Positions 41,490 to 50,342 of a stretch of 64,000 nt of DNA are shown here, piece after piece (the stretch's first letter is position 1; each line of letters starts with the position of its first letter). The position numbers and the translations under genes are program-made. This DNA is from Streptomyces cirratus. GTDB taxonomy: Bacteria > Actinomycetota > Actinomycetes > Streptomycetales > Streptomycetaceae. The notes below the pieces were generated by a model. The model saw only the letters and a program-made list of their open reading frames with translations. It searched no databases and had not been told where the DNA came from. Where the stretch lies: assembly GCF_014650775.1 (NCBI RefSeq), contig NZ_BMVP01000019.1:20760-84759 (forward strand), in the 5' to 3' direction.

Positions 41490-43550
41490 GTGGCTGAACT
41501 CAACCGTCGCAGGTTCCTGCAGATCGCGGGCGGCACGGCCGCCGCCGCCATGCTGAACGAGAGCATCGCTCGGGCCGCCGCCATTCCGGCACAGGGCAGC
41601 ACCGGAACCATCCAGGACATCGAGCACATCGTCGTCCTCATGCAGGAGAACCGTTCCTTCGACCAGTACTTCGGCACGATGAAGGGCGTACGCGGCTTCG
41701 GCGACCCGCGGCCCGTCCTCCAGGACAACGGCAAGTCCGTCTTCTACCAGTCCAACGGGACCAAGGACGTGCTGCCCTTCAACCCGCAGGTCGCCGACCT
41801 GGGCATGCAGTTCGTCGAAGGCCTCAACCACGACTGGGCGGGCGGCCACCAGGCCTACAACAACGGCAAGTACGACAAGTGGGTCCCGGCCAAGACCGCG
41901 ACGACGATGGCGTACATGACGCGGAACGACATCCCGTTCCACTACGCCCTCGCCGACGCCTTCACCGTCTGCGACGCCTACCACTGCTCCTTCATCGGCG
42001 CCACCGACCCCAACCGCTACTACATGTGGTCGGGTTACACGGGCAACGACGGCGTCGGCGGCGGCCCGGTCCTCGGCAACCAGGAGGCGGGCTACGGTTG
42101 GAAGACGTACCCCGAGCGGCTGGAGGCGGCCGGGGTCTCCTGGAAGATCTACCAGGACATCGGCGACGGCCTGAACGCGGCCGGCTCCTGGGGCTGGATC
42201 AGCGACGCCTTCCGCGGCAACTACGGTGACAACTCCCTGCTGTACTTCAACAGCTACCGGGGCGCCCAGCCCGGCGACGCCCTGTACGAGAAGGCCCGTA
42301 CGGGCACCAACGCCAAGGCCGGCGAGGGCTACTTCGACAAGCTCCGCGCGGACGTCGTCGCCGGCACGCTGCCCCAGGTCTCCTGGATCGCCGCCCCGGA
42401 GGCGTTCAGCGAGCACCCGAACTGGCCCGTCAACTTCGGCGCCTGGTACATCTCGCAGGTCCTGGACGCGCTGACCGCGAACCCGGCGGTATGGGCGAAG
42501 ACGGCGTTCTTCATCACCTACGACGAGAACGACGGGTTCTTCGACCACGTCGTCCCGCCGTACCCGCCGGCCTCCTCGGCCTGGGGCCTTTCCACGGCGG
42601 ACGTCTCGAAGGACCTGTACGCCGGGGGCGGCGGCTACGCGGCCGGCCCCTACGGCCTCGGCCCGCGCGTCCCGATGATCGTCGTGTCCCCGTGGAGCAA
42701 GGGCGGCTACGTCTGCTCCGAGACCTTCGACCACACCTCGGTGATCCGTTTCATGGAGAAGCGCTTCGGGGTTCAGGAGCCCAACATCTCGCCGTGGCGC
42801 CGCGCCGTGTGCGGTGACCTGACCTCGGCGTTCGACTTCACCAAGGCGGACGCCTCCCCGGCGCCGCTGCCCTCCACCGCCGGATACGTCCCGGCGGACC
42901 ACAACGCGCACCCCTCCTACCACCCGGTCCCCCCGGCGACCGGCTCCCTGCCCAAGCAGGAGGGCGGCGCCAAGCCGACGCGCGCGCTGGGCTACGCCCC
43001 GTACGTGGACGGCAAGGCGACCGTGTCCACAGGCAAGTTCACCCTGACGTTCTCCTCCGGCCCCGCCCTGGGCGCCCACTTCCACAGCACCTCCGGCAAC
43101 CGCACCGACGGCCCGTGGCCCTACACCGTCGAGGCGGGCAAGACCCTGTCGGACACCTGGAGCACCAGCAGCTCCACCGGCTACCAGGTCAACCTCAGCG
43201 TCTGGGGGCCGAACGGGTTCCTGCGCACCTGGAAGGGCCCGGCGAAGAAGGCCGGCCCGGAGGTGACGGCCCGCCACGACGCGGCCACCGGCAACCTCAA
43301 GCTGACCTTCACCAACTCGGGTACGACCGCCGTCAACCTCACGGTGACCAACGCCTACAACGGCGCGTCCCAGACCCTGCGGGTGGCGGCGGCCGGCACG
43401 GCCTCGTACACGGCGGACCTGGCCGCGACGGGCCGCTGGTACGACGTCAAGGTCGTCTCGGACGCCGACGCCACCTTCCTGCGCCGCTTCGCGGGCCACG
43501 TGGAGACGGGCGCCCCCGGCGTCTCCGACCCCGCGATCAGCACCGTCTGA
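41490..43550 (+). CDS. Tat-exported phosphocholine-type phospholipase C
   Basis: 686 residues from GTG 41490, which follows AGAGGT. The Tat signal LNRRRFLQIAGG is followed by the family start IVVLMQENRSFDQYFG (metal-binding Glu/Asn), GLNHDWAGGHQAYNNGKYDKW, TFIGATDPNRYYMWSG-type segment, ITYDENDGFFDHVVPP, and PRVPMIVVSPWSKGG. Two C-terminal beta domains (about residues 490-680) match the DUF756 repeats of bacterial non-haemolytic PLCs. It should hydrolyse phosphatidylcholine or sphingomyelin outside the cell, releasing phosphate esters for uptake. It is monocistronic, with a long upstream gap and two hairpins downstream. Confidence 0.94.
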   Translation: MAELNRRRFLQIAGGTAAAAMLNESIARAAAIPAQGSTGTIQDIEHIVVLMQENRSFDQYFGTMKGVRGFGDPRPVLQDNGKSVFYQSNGTKDVLPFNPQVADLGMQFVEGLNHDWAGGHQAYNNGKYDKWVPAKTATTMAYMTRNDIPFHYALADAFTVCDAYHCSFIGATDPNRYYMWSGYTGNDGVGGGPVLGNQEAGYGWKTYPERLEAAGVSWKIYQDIGDGLNAAGSWGWISDAFRGNYGDNSLLYFNSYRGAQPGDALYEKARTGTNAKAGEGYFDKLRADVVAGTLPQVSWIAAPEAFSEHPNWPVNFGAWYISQVLDALTANPAVWAKTAFFITYDENDGFFDHVVPPYPPASSAWGLSTADVSKDLYAGGGGYAAGPYGLGPRVPMIVVSPWSKGGYVCSETFDHTSVIRFMEKRFGVQEPNISPWRRAVCGDLTSAFDFTKADASPAPLPSTAGYVPADHNAHPSYHPVPPATGSLPKQEGGAKPTRALGYAPYVDGKATVSTGKFTLTFSSGPALGAHFHSTSGNRTDGPWPYTVEAGKTLSDTWSTSSSTGYQVNLSVWGPNGFLRTWKGPAKKAGPEVTARHDAATGNLKLTFTNSGTTAVNLTVTNAYNGASQTLRVAAAGTASYTADLAATGRWYDVKVVSDADATFLRRFAGHVETGAPGVSDPAISTV

Positions 43551-43559
43551 CGGGTCGCT

Positions 43560-43588
43560 CCGGCCCCGCGCCCGCCGCGCGGGGCCGG
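43560..43588 (+). terminator. Hairpin directly after the phospholipase gene
   Basis: CCGGCCCCGCG (43560-43570) pairs perfectly with 43578-43588 around a seven-base loop, ten bases past the stop. Confidence 0.75.
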
Positions 43589-43594
43589 GAAACG

Positions 43595-43632
43595 CCTGTG
43601 GGGGTACGAGGAGAACCTCGTACCCCCACAGG
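43595..43632. terminator. Bidirectional terminator between phospholipase and tRNA-His
   Basis: A perfect 17-bp stem (43595-43611 with 43616-43632) closes an AGAA loop. It serves the plus-strand phospholipase message and the minus-strand tRNA, whose 3' end is nine bases away. Confidence 0.85.
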
Positions 43633-43640
43633 GTCAACAG

Positions 43641-43713
43641 GGTGAGTGACGGGACTTGAACCCGCGGCCACCTGGACCACAACCAGGTGCTCTACCAACT
43701 GAGCTACACCCAC
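43641..43713 (-). tRNA. tRNA-His (anticodon GUG)
   Basis: On the minus strand the cloverleaf reads GTGGGTG acceptor, D arm GCTCAGTTGGTAGAGC, anticodon stem CCTGG around TTGTGGT, T arm GCGGG-TTCAAGT-CCCGT, acceptor CACTCAC. The acceptor helix pairs 7/7 with one G-U. A G precedes the acceptor at 43714 and the discriminator base is C, as expected for the G-1:C73 pair unique to tRNA-His. The CCA end is not encoded. Confidence 0.97.
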
Positions 43714-43786
43714 CACGAAGGGTGGCGGACCACCCGTTCGACGTGCACGCACAGCATAGCTGATCAGACGGGTGGTCCTGCGACGG

Positions 43787-44617
43787 TTATCGGGCGGCCC
43801 GCGCCCCGGCGGCCCGCGCCCCGGCGGCCCGCGCCCCGGCGGCCCGCGCCCCGGCGGCCCGCGCCCCGGCGGCCCGCGCCCCGGCGGCCCGCGCCCGGGC
43901 GTGCGCCACGGCCGCCGCCGCGAGGGCCTTCACGATCGGGTGCGGCTTCGTACCGTCACCGGCGAGCTCCGGCTGGAACAGGCTGGCGAGGAAGAAGGGG
44001 TGCCCCGGCAGCTCCGCCATCCGGACCTGCCCGTCCTCGTCGTGCCCCGACAGCCGCAGCCCGCCGGCCTCCAGCGCGGGCAGGTGCCGGTGCGCCGGAC
44101 CGTAGTCGCAGTGGTAGCGCTCCAGGCTCCGCTCGGCGCCGAGCACCGACTCGGCCAGCGAACCCGGCTCGGCCCGTACGTGGCCCTCGTGGCCGACGAG
44201 CGAGCAGGCGAGCGGCGCGATCACCGGGTCCTCCGCCCCCGGGTCGTTCTCGGCGTGCGCGGCGCCGGTGATCCCGCACACGTTGCGGGCGTATTCCAGC
44301 AGCGCGTGCTGGAAGCCGCCACAGGTGCCGAGGAAGGGGATCCGCTCCTCGCGCGCCACCCGGACCGCCGCCAGCACCCCCGCCTCGCTGGCGTACGGGC
44401 TGCCGGGCAGCACCCACACCGCGTCGAACCGGGCCAGCGCGCCCGAGGCGGCCTCGGCCCCGGCGTCGGCGGTCGGGATCCAGTAGGCGTCGAGGACCAG
44501 CCCGTCACGGGAGGCGAGGGCGTCGAGGAGGAGCGGGATCCGGGTGTGGGACTTCACGTGCGGTGAGCGGTCGCCGACGAGGGCGATGCGGGCGGTGGGC
44601 CGTGCTGCGGTGTTCAT
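43787..44617 (-). CDS. CTP-synthase-C-terminus-like class I amidotransferase homologue
   Basis: 276 residues. The class I glutamine amidotransferase fold is visible: VWVLPGSPYAS, the nucleophile elbow LGTCGGFQHALLEYAR (Cys at about residue 98), and a C-terminal LFQPELAG where active enzymes have HPE; the catalytic His is therefore Gln. This matches the family annotated as 'CTP synthase C-terminal region-related (seleno)protein', of unknown function. No synthase domain is attached. The last 40 residues are (GARAA)n encoded by a 15-bp minisatellite, likely unstructured or helical and not conserved. It diverges from a LysR regulator 75 bases away, which is the obvious candidate controller. Confidence 0.85.
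   Translation of the reverse strand: MNTAARPTARIALVGDRSPHVKSHTRIPLLLDALASRDGLVLDAYWIPTADAGAEAASGALARFDAVWVLPGSPYASEAGVLAAVRVAREERIPFLGTCGGFQHALLEYARNVCGITGAAHAENDPGAEDPVIAPLACSLVGHEGHVRAEPGSLAESVLGAERSLERYHCDYGPAHRHLPALEAGGLRLSGHDEDGQVRMAELPGHPFFLASLFQPELAGDGTKPHPIVKALAAAAVAHARARAAGARAAGARAAGARAAGARAAGARAAGARAAR
43793..43897. repeat. 15-bp minisatellite, seven copies
   Basis: GGCGGCCCGCGCCCC repeats without change six times from 43793 to 43882, and a seventh copy (43883-43897) differs at the last base. The period keeps the reading frame and encodes Ala-Gly-Ala-Arg-Ala repeats at the C-terminus of the overlapping gene. Confidence 0.95.
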
Positions 44618-44692
44618 GGGTTCATCCTGCGGGCGGGAGTCCGTTCAGCACCAACGATTGTTCCTGCATGATCGATAAGTGATCCTGATGGC

Positions 44693-45538
44693 ATGGATCC
44701 GCACCTGCTCCGCACGTTCGTCGCCGTCGCCCGCCTGGCCTCCTTCTCCGCCGCCGCTCGGGAGCTGGGCTACACCCAGTCCGCCGTCTCCCAGCACATC
44801 GCCGCCCTGGAGTCCGACCTGCGGACCGAGCTGCTGACCCGGCGGCCCGTGGCGCCGACGCCCGCCGGTGAGCGGCTCCTCGAACACGCCGGGCCGCTCC
44901 TGCTGCGCCTCGAAGCCGCCCGCGCCGACGTGCTGCGGCTGGCCGCCGCGCCGCCGGGGCGGGTCACGGTCGCCACGTCCCCGCTCGCCGTCGGCCCCCG
45001 GCTGCTGTCCGCCCTCCCCGCCACCGGGGTCACCCTGCGGGTGCTGCCCCCGGCGCAGGTGCCGGCCGTGGTCGCCGCCGGGGAATGCGACCTCGGGCTC
45101 GTCGACGGCCTCGCCGCGCCCAGCGATCCGCTGCGGCTGCCCGACGTGGCCCCGCTGCGCGTCACCGGCATCGGGGAGGAGGAGCTCGCCGTGCTGATCC
45201 CGGCCGGGCATCCGCTCGCCGGGCGGGCCGCCGTCCGGCTGGACGACCTGGCCGACGCGCGCTGGCTCGACGCCCCCGGGATCGGGCTCGCGCCCGCCGT
45301 ACGCACCGCCCCGGCCCTGCACTACGACGGCACCGACCTGCACGCCCTGTGCGCCCTCGCCGCCGCCGGCCACGGCCTGGCCCTGCTGCCGCTGCCGGTG
45401 GCGCGGGCCGCCCCCGCGGGGGTCGCCGTACCGCTCGTGTCGCCGCGCCTGGTGCACCGTACGGAACTCCTCGCGCCGGGCGCCCCCACCGGAGCGGCCC
45501 TCGCCGTCGCCGCGCGGCTCACGGGAGGGCCGTCGTAG
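44693..45538 (+). CDS. LysR family transcriptional regulator
   Basis: 281 residues. Winged helix-turn-helix at residues 1-60 (LLRTFVAVARLASFSAAARELGYTQSAVSQHIAALE), then a LysR substrate-binding domain of two alpha/beta halves (VTVATSPLAVGPRLLSALP and ELAVLIPAGHPLAGR). LysR proteins usually control the divergent gene, here the amidotransferase homologue; the 75-bp shared gap contains ATGATCGAT and GATAAGTGATC near its end, consistent with a T-N11-A type site but not decisive. The effector is unknown. Its stop is only four bases from the convergent treZ stop. Confidence 0.93.
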   Translation: MDPHLLRTFVAVARLASFSAAARELGYTQSAVSQHIAALESDLRTELLTRRPVAPTPAGERLLEHAGPLLLRLEAARADVLRLAAAPPGRVTVATSPLAVGPRLLSALPATGVTLRVLPPAQVPAVVAAGECDLGLVDGLAAPSDPLRLPDVAPLRVTGIGEEELAVLIPAGHPLAGRAAVRLDDLADARWLDAPGIGLAPAVRTAPALHYDGTDLHALCALAAAGHGLALLPLPVARAAPAGVAVPLVSPRLVHRTELLAPGAPTGAALAVAARLTGGPS

Positions 45539-45542
45539 CGGC

Positions 45543-47294
45543 TCAGGGACCCAGGACCACCGCCGACTCGCCCGGCAGGTGGATCCGCCCGTCGCCGCCG
45601 GGCTGTTCGAGGGGTTCCCAGGCGGCCAGCACCCGTACGCCGTTGCGGCCCAGCGCGATCGTCACCGGCTCGGGGGAGAGGTTCACCGCCACCCGGACCT
45701 CGCCCCGGCGGAAGGTCAGCCAGCGCCGCTCCTCGTCGTGGGCGACCCGGACCGCGGCGAGGTCCGGGTCGCGCAGGTCCGGGTGGTTGCGGCGCAGCTC
45801 CACGAGGGTGCGGTACCACTCCAGCAGACGGGCGTGCGCGGGCTGCTCCGGCTGGCTCCAGTCCAGGCAGGACCGGTCCCGGGTGGCCGGGTCCTGTGGG
45901 TCGGGGATCTTCTCCTCCTTCCAGCCGTGCGCGGCGAACTCCCGGCGCCGGCCGGTCCGTACGGCCTCCGCGAGCTCCGGATCGGGGTGGTCGGTGAAGT
46001 ACTGCCACGGCGTGTCCGCGCCCCACTCCTCGCCCATGAACAGCATCGGCACGAACGGCCCGGTCACCGCGAGCGTCGCCGCACAGGCGAGCAGCCCCGG
46101 GGACAGCGAGGAGGAGAGCCGGTCGCCCAGTGCCCGGTTGCCGATCTGGTCGTGGGTCTGCGCGTAGCCGACGAAGCGGTGCGCGGGCGTCCGGCGGCGG
46201 TCGACGGGACGGCCGTGGGTGCGGCCCCGGAACGAGGACCAGGTGCCGTCGTGGAAGAAGGCCCGGGTCAGGGTCTTGGCGAGGGCTGCCAGCGGGGCCA
46301 CCGCGAAGTCGGCGTAGTAGCCCTGCGACTCGCCGGTCAGCGCACAGTGCAGGGCGTGGTGGAAGTCGTCGTTCCACTGGGCGTGCAGGCCGAGGCCGCC
46401 GGCTGCCCGGGGAGTGGTGGTGCGCGGGTCGCACTGGTCGGACTCGGCGATCAGGAACAGCGGCCGGGCCGTCTCCGCCGCGAGCCCGTCCACGGCCGCC
46501 GCCAGCTCCTCCAGGAAGGTCAGCGCCCGCCCGTCGGCCAGGGCGTGTACGGCGTCCAGCCGCAGCCCGTCGATCCGGTAGTCCCGCAGCCAGGCCAGGG
46601 CGCTGCCGATGAAGTACGCGCGGACCTCGTCGGAGCCGGGCGCGTCCAGGTTGACCGCCGCGCCCCAGGGAGTGCGGTGGGTGTCGGTGAAGTACGGGCC
46701 GAAGGCGGGGAGGTGGTTCCCGGAGGGGCCCAGGTGGTTGTGGACCACGTCGAGCACCACGCCGAGCCCGGCCGCGTGCGCCGCGTCGACGAACCGCGCC
46801 AGTCCCGCCGGGCCCCCGTACGGCTCGTGCACCGCCCAGGGCGCGACACCGTCGTAGCCCCAGCCGTGCCGGCCGGGGAACGGGCAGACCGGCATCAGCT
46901 CGACGTGCGTGACGCCGAGCGAGGTGAGGTGCGCGAGGCGGCCGGCGGCGGCGTCGAAGGTGCCCTCGGGGGTGAAGGTGCCGATGTGCAGCTCGTAGAG
47001 GACGGCGTCCTGGAGCGGGATCCGCGGCGACGGGGTGTCCGGGTGCAGCGGTGTGAAGTCCACCACCGCAGACAGGCCGTCGGGCCCGTCCGGGAGACGG
47101 CGGCCGCGGGGGTCGGGCAGGGGCCGCGGACCGTCGTCCAGCAGGAACCCGTACCGGTCGCCGTCGGCGGCCGGGGCCTCCACGACCCACCAGCCGGCGC
47201 GGTCGGGCGCCGGGTCGCGGGTCATCTCGTAGGCGGTGTCGTTCAGTCGCATGGCGACCCGACCTGTCTGCGGTGCCCACACCTCGAACTGCAC
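45543..47294 (-). CDS. treZ: Malto-oligosyltrehalose trehalohydrolase
   Basis: 583 residues. Releases trehalose from maltooligosyl-trehalose. GH13 barrel after an N-terminal CBM48-like domain: VVLDVVHNHLGP, nucleophile Asp in GLRLDAVHALAD, acid Glu in LFLIAESDQCD, and GYAQTHDQIGNR; MGEEWGADTPWQYFTDH is typical of TreZ. GTG 47294 follows GAGGGG with a seven-base spacer. It works after TreY (50343-52592) and GlgX (52664-54778) in the glycogen-to-trehalose route, but four unrelated genes separate it from treY. Trehalose protects spores and hyphae. Confidence 0.96.
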   Translation of the reverse strand: MQFEVWAPQTGRVAMRLNDTAYEMTRDPAPDRAGWWVVEAPAADGDRYGFLLDDGPRPLPDPRGRRLPDGPDGLSAVVDFTPLHPDTPSPRIPLQDAVLYELHIGTFTPEGTFDAAAGRLAHLTSLGVTHVELMPVCPFPGRHGWGYDGVAPWAVHEPYGGPAGLARFVDAAHAAGLGVVLDVVHNHLGPSGNHLPAFGPYFTDTHRTPWGAAVNLDAPGSDEVRAYFIGSALAWLRDYRIDGLRLDAVHALADGRALTFLEELAAAVDGLAAETARPLFLIAESDQCDPRTTTPRAAGGLGLHAQWNDDFHHALHCALTGESQGYYADFAVAPLAALAKTLTRAFFHDGTWSSFRGRTHGRPVDRRRTPAHRFVGYAQTHDQIGNRALGDRLSSSLSPGLLACAATLAVTGPFVPMLFMGEEWGADTPWQYFTDHPDPELAEAVRTGRRREFAAHGWKEEKIPDPQDPATRDRSCLDWSQPEQPAHARLLEWYRTLVELRRNHPDLRDPDLAAVRVAHDEERRWLTFRRGEVRVAVNLSPEPVTIALGRNGVRVLAAWEPLEQPGGDGRIHLPGESAVVLGP

Positions 47295-47411
47295 GGACGG
47301 TCCCCTCGTCTCCGGCGGTACCTGGCCCTGTCGCCCTCACTCGGGCCCATCATCCCGTCAGCGGCCGGGGAGTTCTGGACACTTTGCCCACGACGGGCCG
47401 ACAATCACCCT

Positions 47412-47975
47412 GTGACGTCCAGTTTCGAGTTCCCCGCCTATCCCGCGCCGCGGGTCTCCGACGCGCAGCGCGACCGAGTGCTGGGGGAGCTCCGGGAGGG
47501 AGCTGCCCTGGGCCGGCTGTCCCATGACACGTTCCTGCGTCGCATGGAACTCGCGCTGGTCGCCCGCCGCTCCGAGGAACTCGCGGCCCTGACCGCCGAC
47601 CTCCGTACGCGGGAGGAGGCCGAAAGCCCGTGGACGCACCGGCTGTTCGGCTGGGTGGGCCGTGTCTCGGCCGTCAGCGTCGGCGTCCGCCGCGCCTGGC
47701 GCGTGGAGAAGCTGCCCGCGCTGCTGCTGCCGCACCCGAGCGCGGCGCCCCTGCGGATCGGCCGGGACCCGGGCAACGGTCTGCGGCTCAGCCACGAGAC
47801 CGTCTCCAGGGCGCACGCCGAACTCGCCCTGCGCGACGGTTTGTGGGTGCTCACCGACCTCGGCTCGACCAACGGCACCACCGTCAACGGACGGCGCGTG
47901 ACCGGCTCCGCCGTGGTGCGCGACGGCGACCAGATCGGCTTCGGCCGCATGATGTTCCGCCTGTCGGCGGGCTGA
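47412..47975 (+). CDS. DUF1707 and FHA domain protein
   Basis: 187 residues from GTG 47412. Residues about 14-60 match DUF1707 (VSDAQRDRVLGELREGAALGRLSHDTFLRRMELALVAR). Residues about 105-185 form a forkhead-associated domain with LRIGRDPGNGLRLSHETVSRAHAEL and DLGSTNGTTVNGRRV, which hold the phosphothreonine-binding Arg, Ser and Asn. It probably reads Ser/Thr kinase signals. No transmembrane helix is seen. No ribosome site precedes the GTG, suggesting a leaderless transcript (GACAAT lies 14 bases upstream). It diverges from treZ. Confidence 0.92.
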   Translation: MTSSFEFPAYPAPRVSDAQRDRVLGELREGAALGRLSHDTFLRRMELALVARRSEELAALTADLRTREEAESPWTHRLFGWVGRVSAVSVGVRRAWRVEKLPALLLPHPSAAPLRIGRDPGNGLRLSHETVSRAHAELALRDGLWVLTDLGSTNGTTVNGRRVTGSAVVRDGDQIGFGRMMFRLSAG

Positions 47976-48018
47976 GCCCGCCTGCGCCCGCCGCTCGGCC
48001 GCGGCGCAGGATGGGGGC

Positions 48019-48498
48019 ATGAGCGAATACGAGAGCCCGGTGCGGGCGGCGCGGGTCGAGGACCTGCCGCGCATCGTCGAACTGGTCCACGAGCACGTCG
48101 CGTACGAGAAGTCGCACCCGCGGGAGCCGGGGCTGGAGGCGCGGCTTCGGGGCGTGCTGTTCGGGCAGGGGGCGCGGGTGTGGGTGCTGCTCGCCCAGAC
48201 GCCGCAGGGCGAGGTCGTCGGGTACGCGGCCTGCTCCGCGGAGTTCTCGTTCTGGGACGGCCGCGACTACTTGCACCTGGACTGCCTCTACCTCGCCGAG
48301 GGGGCGCGCGGGCACGGGCTCGGCGCCGCCCTGATGGACGGCGTGGCCGGCCTGGCACGGGAACGGGGCTTCGGGCACATGGAGTGGCAGACCCCCGACT
48401 GGAACGAGGGCGCGATCCGCTTCTACGACCGGCTCGGAGCCACCGGCCGTCCCAAGCGGCGCTACTCCCTCCCGGTGCCGCCGCCCGCTACCGGCTGA
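48019..48498 (+). CDS. GNAT family N-acetyltransferase
   Basis: 159 residues. GNAT motif A reads LDCLYLAEGARGHGLGAALMDGVAGLA (acetyl-CoA pyrophosphate-binding R/Q-x2-G-x-G/A), with motif D at AARVEDLPRIVELV near the start and motif B at WNEGAIRFYDRLGA. It transfers an acetyl group from acetyl-CoA to an amine; the substrate is unknown. The 3' end overlaps the convergent M14 peptidase gene by 11 bases. Confidence 0.93.
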   Translation: MSEYESPVRAARVEDLPRIVELVHEHVAYEKSHPREPGLEARLRGVLFGQGARVWVLLAQTPQGEVVGYAACSAEFSFWDGRDYLHLDCLYLAEGARGHGLGAALMDGVAGLARERGFGHMEWQTPDWNEGAIRFYDRLGATGRPKRRYSLPVPPPATG

Positions 48499-49750
48499 CC
48501 GCGGTCAGCCGCTCGCACGCCGCGAGTACCGTCCGGGACTGGTGCTCGACCTGCGTGGCCACCGGCACCCAGCGGGCCCGGAACCGCGCCGCGAACTCCT
48601 CGCACCAGCCGGTGACGAGCCGGTCCAGTCCGGCCGCGGCCGGATCCCCCTGCGCCCGCAGCACCCGCAGCAGCATCGCGGCGGCGCGCAGCGACAGCCG
48701 CCGCCCGAAGGCGTCGATGCTGCCGATGTGGGCCGCCGTGGCCTCGGCCGGGGCCCCCGGGCCCGTCCACTCGGCGACGATCGGCGGGATCAGCGCCAGC
48801 GTCCAGTCGACCGCCCGCAGCAGCGGCGCGAGGCCGCCCGGCATCGCACCGTCGGGTGTCCGCTCCCGTACGGCGGCCACCCGGGCGGCGTCGGCGGTGA
48901 GCCGGCCGGCGAGCATCCGCAGGGCGCCCCGGGGGTCGGGGTGCGGGGCCGGGTCGTCCACCGTGTCGGAGGCCCACATGGGGACTTCGACGATCGCGGT
49001 GGTGCCGGCGTAGCGGTGGGCGTGGTACCAGGTGCTGAGCCGGGCGTCCTCGGGGTGGAAGGTCCCGACGGGCCCGGCCGGCGGCTCCGGCATGACGAAG
49101 ATCCCCGGCCCGGGGGAGGGCCAGCCGGTGGCGTCCGAGGCCCCCGTCTCGACCGGGATGCGCAGCTCGGCGGCCGACTTGGCGAACGGCTCCGCGAGAC
49201 CGGGGATGTCCTGGGTGAGCTGCACCCAGGAGCCGCCGAGGTCGGTGGCGTGCAGGGAGACCTGGAGCACGGGCCGCAGTTCGTCGATCAGAGCGGTCAG
49301 GGCCACGGTCTCGGGCGGCAGCCGGTCCGGGGGCAGCAAGGACGGCGCCCACTCGGGCTGTTCGGGCCCGGGGGGCCGGAAGAAGGCCCGGTGGTAGTCC
49401 AGGAGGGAGTACGGGCGGGGCGTGCGGTGCAGGGCCGCGCCGTCCGGGTCGGCGCACAGCAGGAAGTGCCAGCCGCAGCCGTTCGCGGCTGCCGGCTCGC
49501 CGATGATGCGGCGGGCCAGGGCGAGCGCGGTCGCCCCGCCGACGGGCTCGTTGGCGTGCGCCCCGGCGACGACCAGTACGTTCTCGCCCGGCCGCGCGGC
49601 GTCGAGGGACAGCACCCAGAGAGGTTCCCCGCCCCGGGAGAGGCCGGCCCGGCGCACCCGGGCCCGGGCGGGGTGCTCGTCCGCCAGGGCGCGTGCGGCC
49701 AGGGCGAGTTGGTGCGGAGTGGGGTAGCGCATGTCTCGAGGGAAGGTCAC
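48488..49750 (-). CDS. M14 family zinc carboxypeptidase-like protein
   Basis: 420 residues. The zinc motif H-x2-E is in VVAGAHANEPVGG, the third ligand His in QVSLHATDLGGSW, and a catalytic Glu candidate in AIVEVPMWASD. AHANEPVG resembles the succinylglutamate desuccinylase/peptidase M14 group. No signal peptide is seen, so it is likely cytoplasmic and may cleave amide bonds in small molecules or peptides. The start is uncertain between GTG 49750 and ATG 49732, neither with a good ribosome site. Its tail overlaps the GNAT gene. Confidence 0.85.
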   Translation of the reverse strand: MTFPRDMRYPTPHQLALAARALADEHPARARVRRAGLSRGGEPLWVLSLDAARPGENVLVVAGAHANEPVGGATALALARRIIGEPAAANGCGWHFLLCADPDGAALHRTPRPYSLLDYHRAFFRPPGPEQPEWAPSLLPPDRLPPETVALTALIDELRPVLQVSLHATDLGGSWVQLTQDIPGLAEPFAKSAAELRIPVETGASDATGWPSPGPGIFVMPEPPAGPVGTFHPEDARLSTWYHAHRYAGTTAIVEVPMWASDTVDDPAPHPDPRGALRMLAGRLTADAARVAAVRERTPDGAMPGGLAPLLRAVDWTLALIPPIVAEWTGPGAPAEATAAHIGSIDAFGRRLSLRAAAMLLRVLRAQGDPAAAGLDRLVTGWCEEFAARFRARWVPVATQVEHQSRTVLAACERLTAVSR

Positions 49751-49884
49751 ACCTCATGCCATGCCCGCCGCGCACGCCCCGTACTGCTCCGTGCGCCCCG
49801 CACTTGTGTCCACCATCCGGGAAAGGCCCTGGCCAACGCCTTGCCGGCGGTGATCCGGAGGGGGTGGTGGCGGCCCGCGGGGGT

Positions 49885-50250
49885 TCAGGAGCCCTCGTCG
49901 AACTCCCCGGACTCCACTTCGAGGGCGAGCTGCTGGAGGACCTGGACCGAGGAGAGGTCCGTACGGCCGCTGTCGTGCGCCATCGCGAGACTGGTGAAGG
50001 CCAGGCTGAAACCGGCGACCATCGTGTGCAGGGCCGGACCGAGCGCCTCGGCGACCAGCCGGGCGACCTGCTGCGGGGAGGACTCGGCCGGAACGCTGAT
50101 CGAGGGCAGCATCTCGTTCAGCAGCTGGGTGACGACGCCCGCCTCCGACACGGGGACCTCGTCGTCCTCCCCGGCTTCGGCCGCCCTGCGGATCTCCTGG
50201 GCCTCGGTGAGGATGCCGATGACTCGCTTCAGAACCTCTGCGCGTTCCAT
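49885..50250 (-). CDS. Small conserved protein of unknown function
   Basis: 121 residues from ATG 50250, all-helical in appearance: MERAEVLKRVIGILTEAQEIRRAAE, an acidic turn GEDDEVPVSEAG, then ALGPALHTMVAGFSLAFTSLAMAHDSG and a C-terminal VLQQLALEVESGEFDEGS. No recognised domain, signal peptide or Cys. The coding frame continues upstream without homology, so ATG 50250 is the natural start although the ribosome site is weak (CGGGG). It lies 92 bases downstream of treY on the same strand and may be cotranscribed. Confidence 0.65.
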   Translation of the reverse strand: MERAEVLKRVIGILTEAQEIRRAAEAGEDDEVPVSEAGVVTQLLNEMLPSISVPAESSPQQVARLVAEALGPALHTMVAGFSLAFTSLAMAHDSGRTDLSSVQVLQQLALEVESGEFDEGS

Positions 50251-50342
50251 CCCCGGAGCGTAACCCCGGCGGAGGGCGTGACGCGGCCCCGGCCGGAGTC
50301 CGCGCGGGGCGGACGCGGCCGGGACCCGCACCCCGGAAGCTC

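Noticed and set aside
43641..43713. tRNA-His as an integration site of a mobile island
   Set aside because: No integrase gene, no direct repeat of the tRNA 3' end and no shift in gene character on either side.
43793..43897. 15-bp repeats considered as an attachment or integration array next to the tRNA
   Set aside because: They lie inside a coding frame, no tRNA 3'-end duplication or integrase is present.
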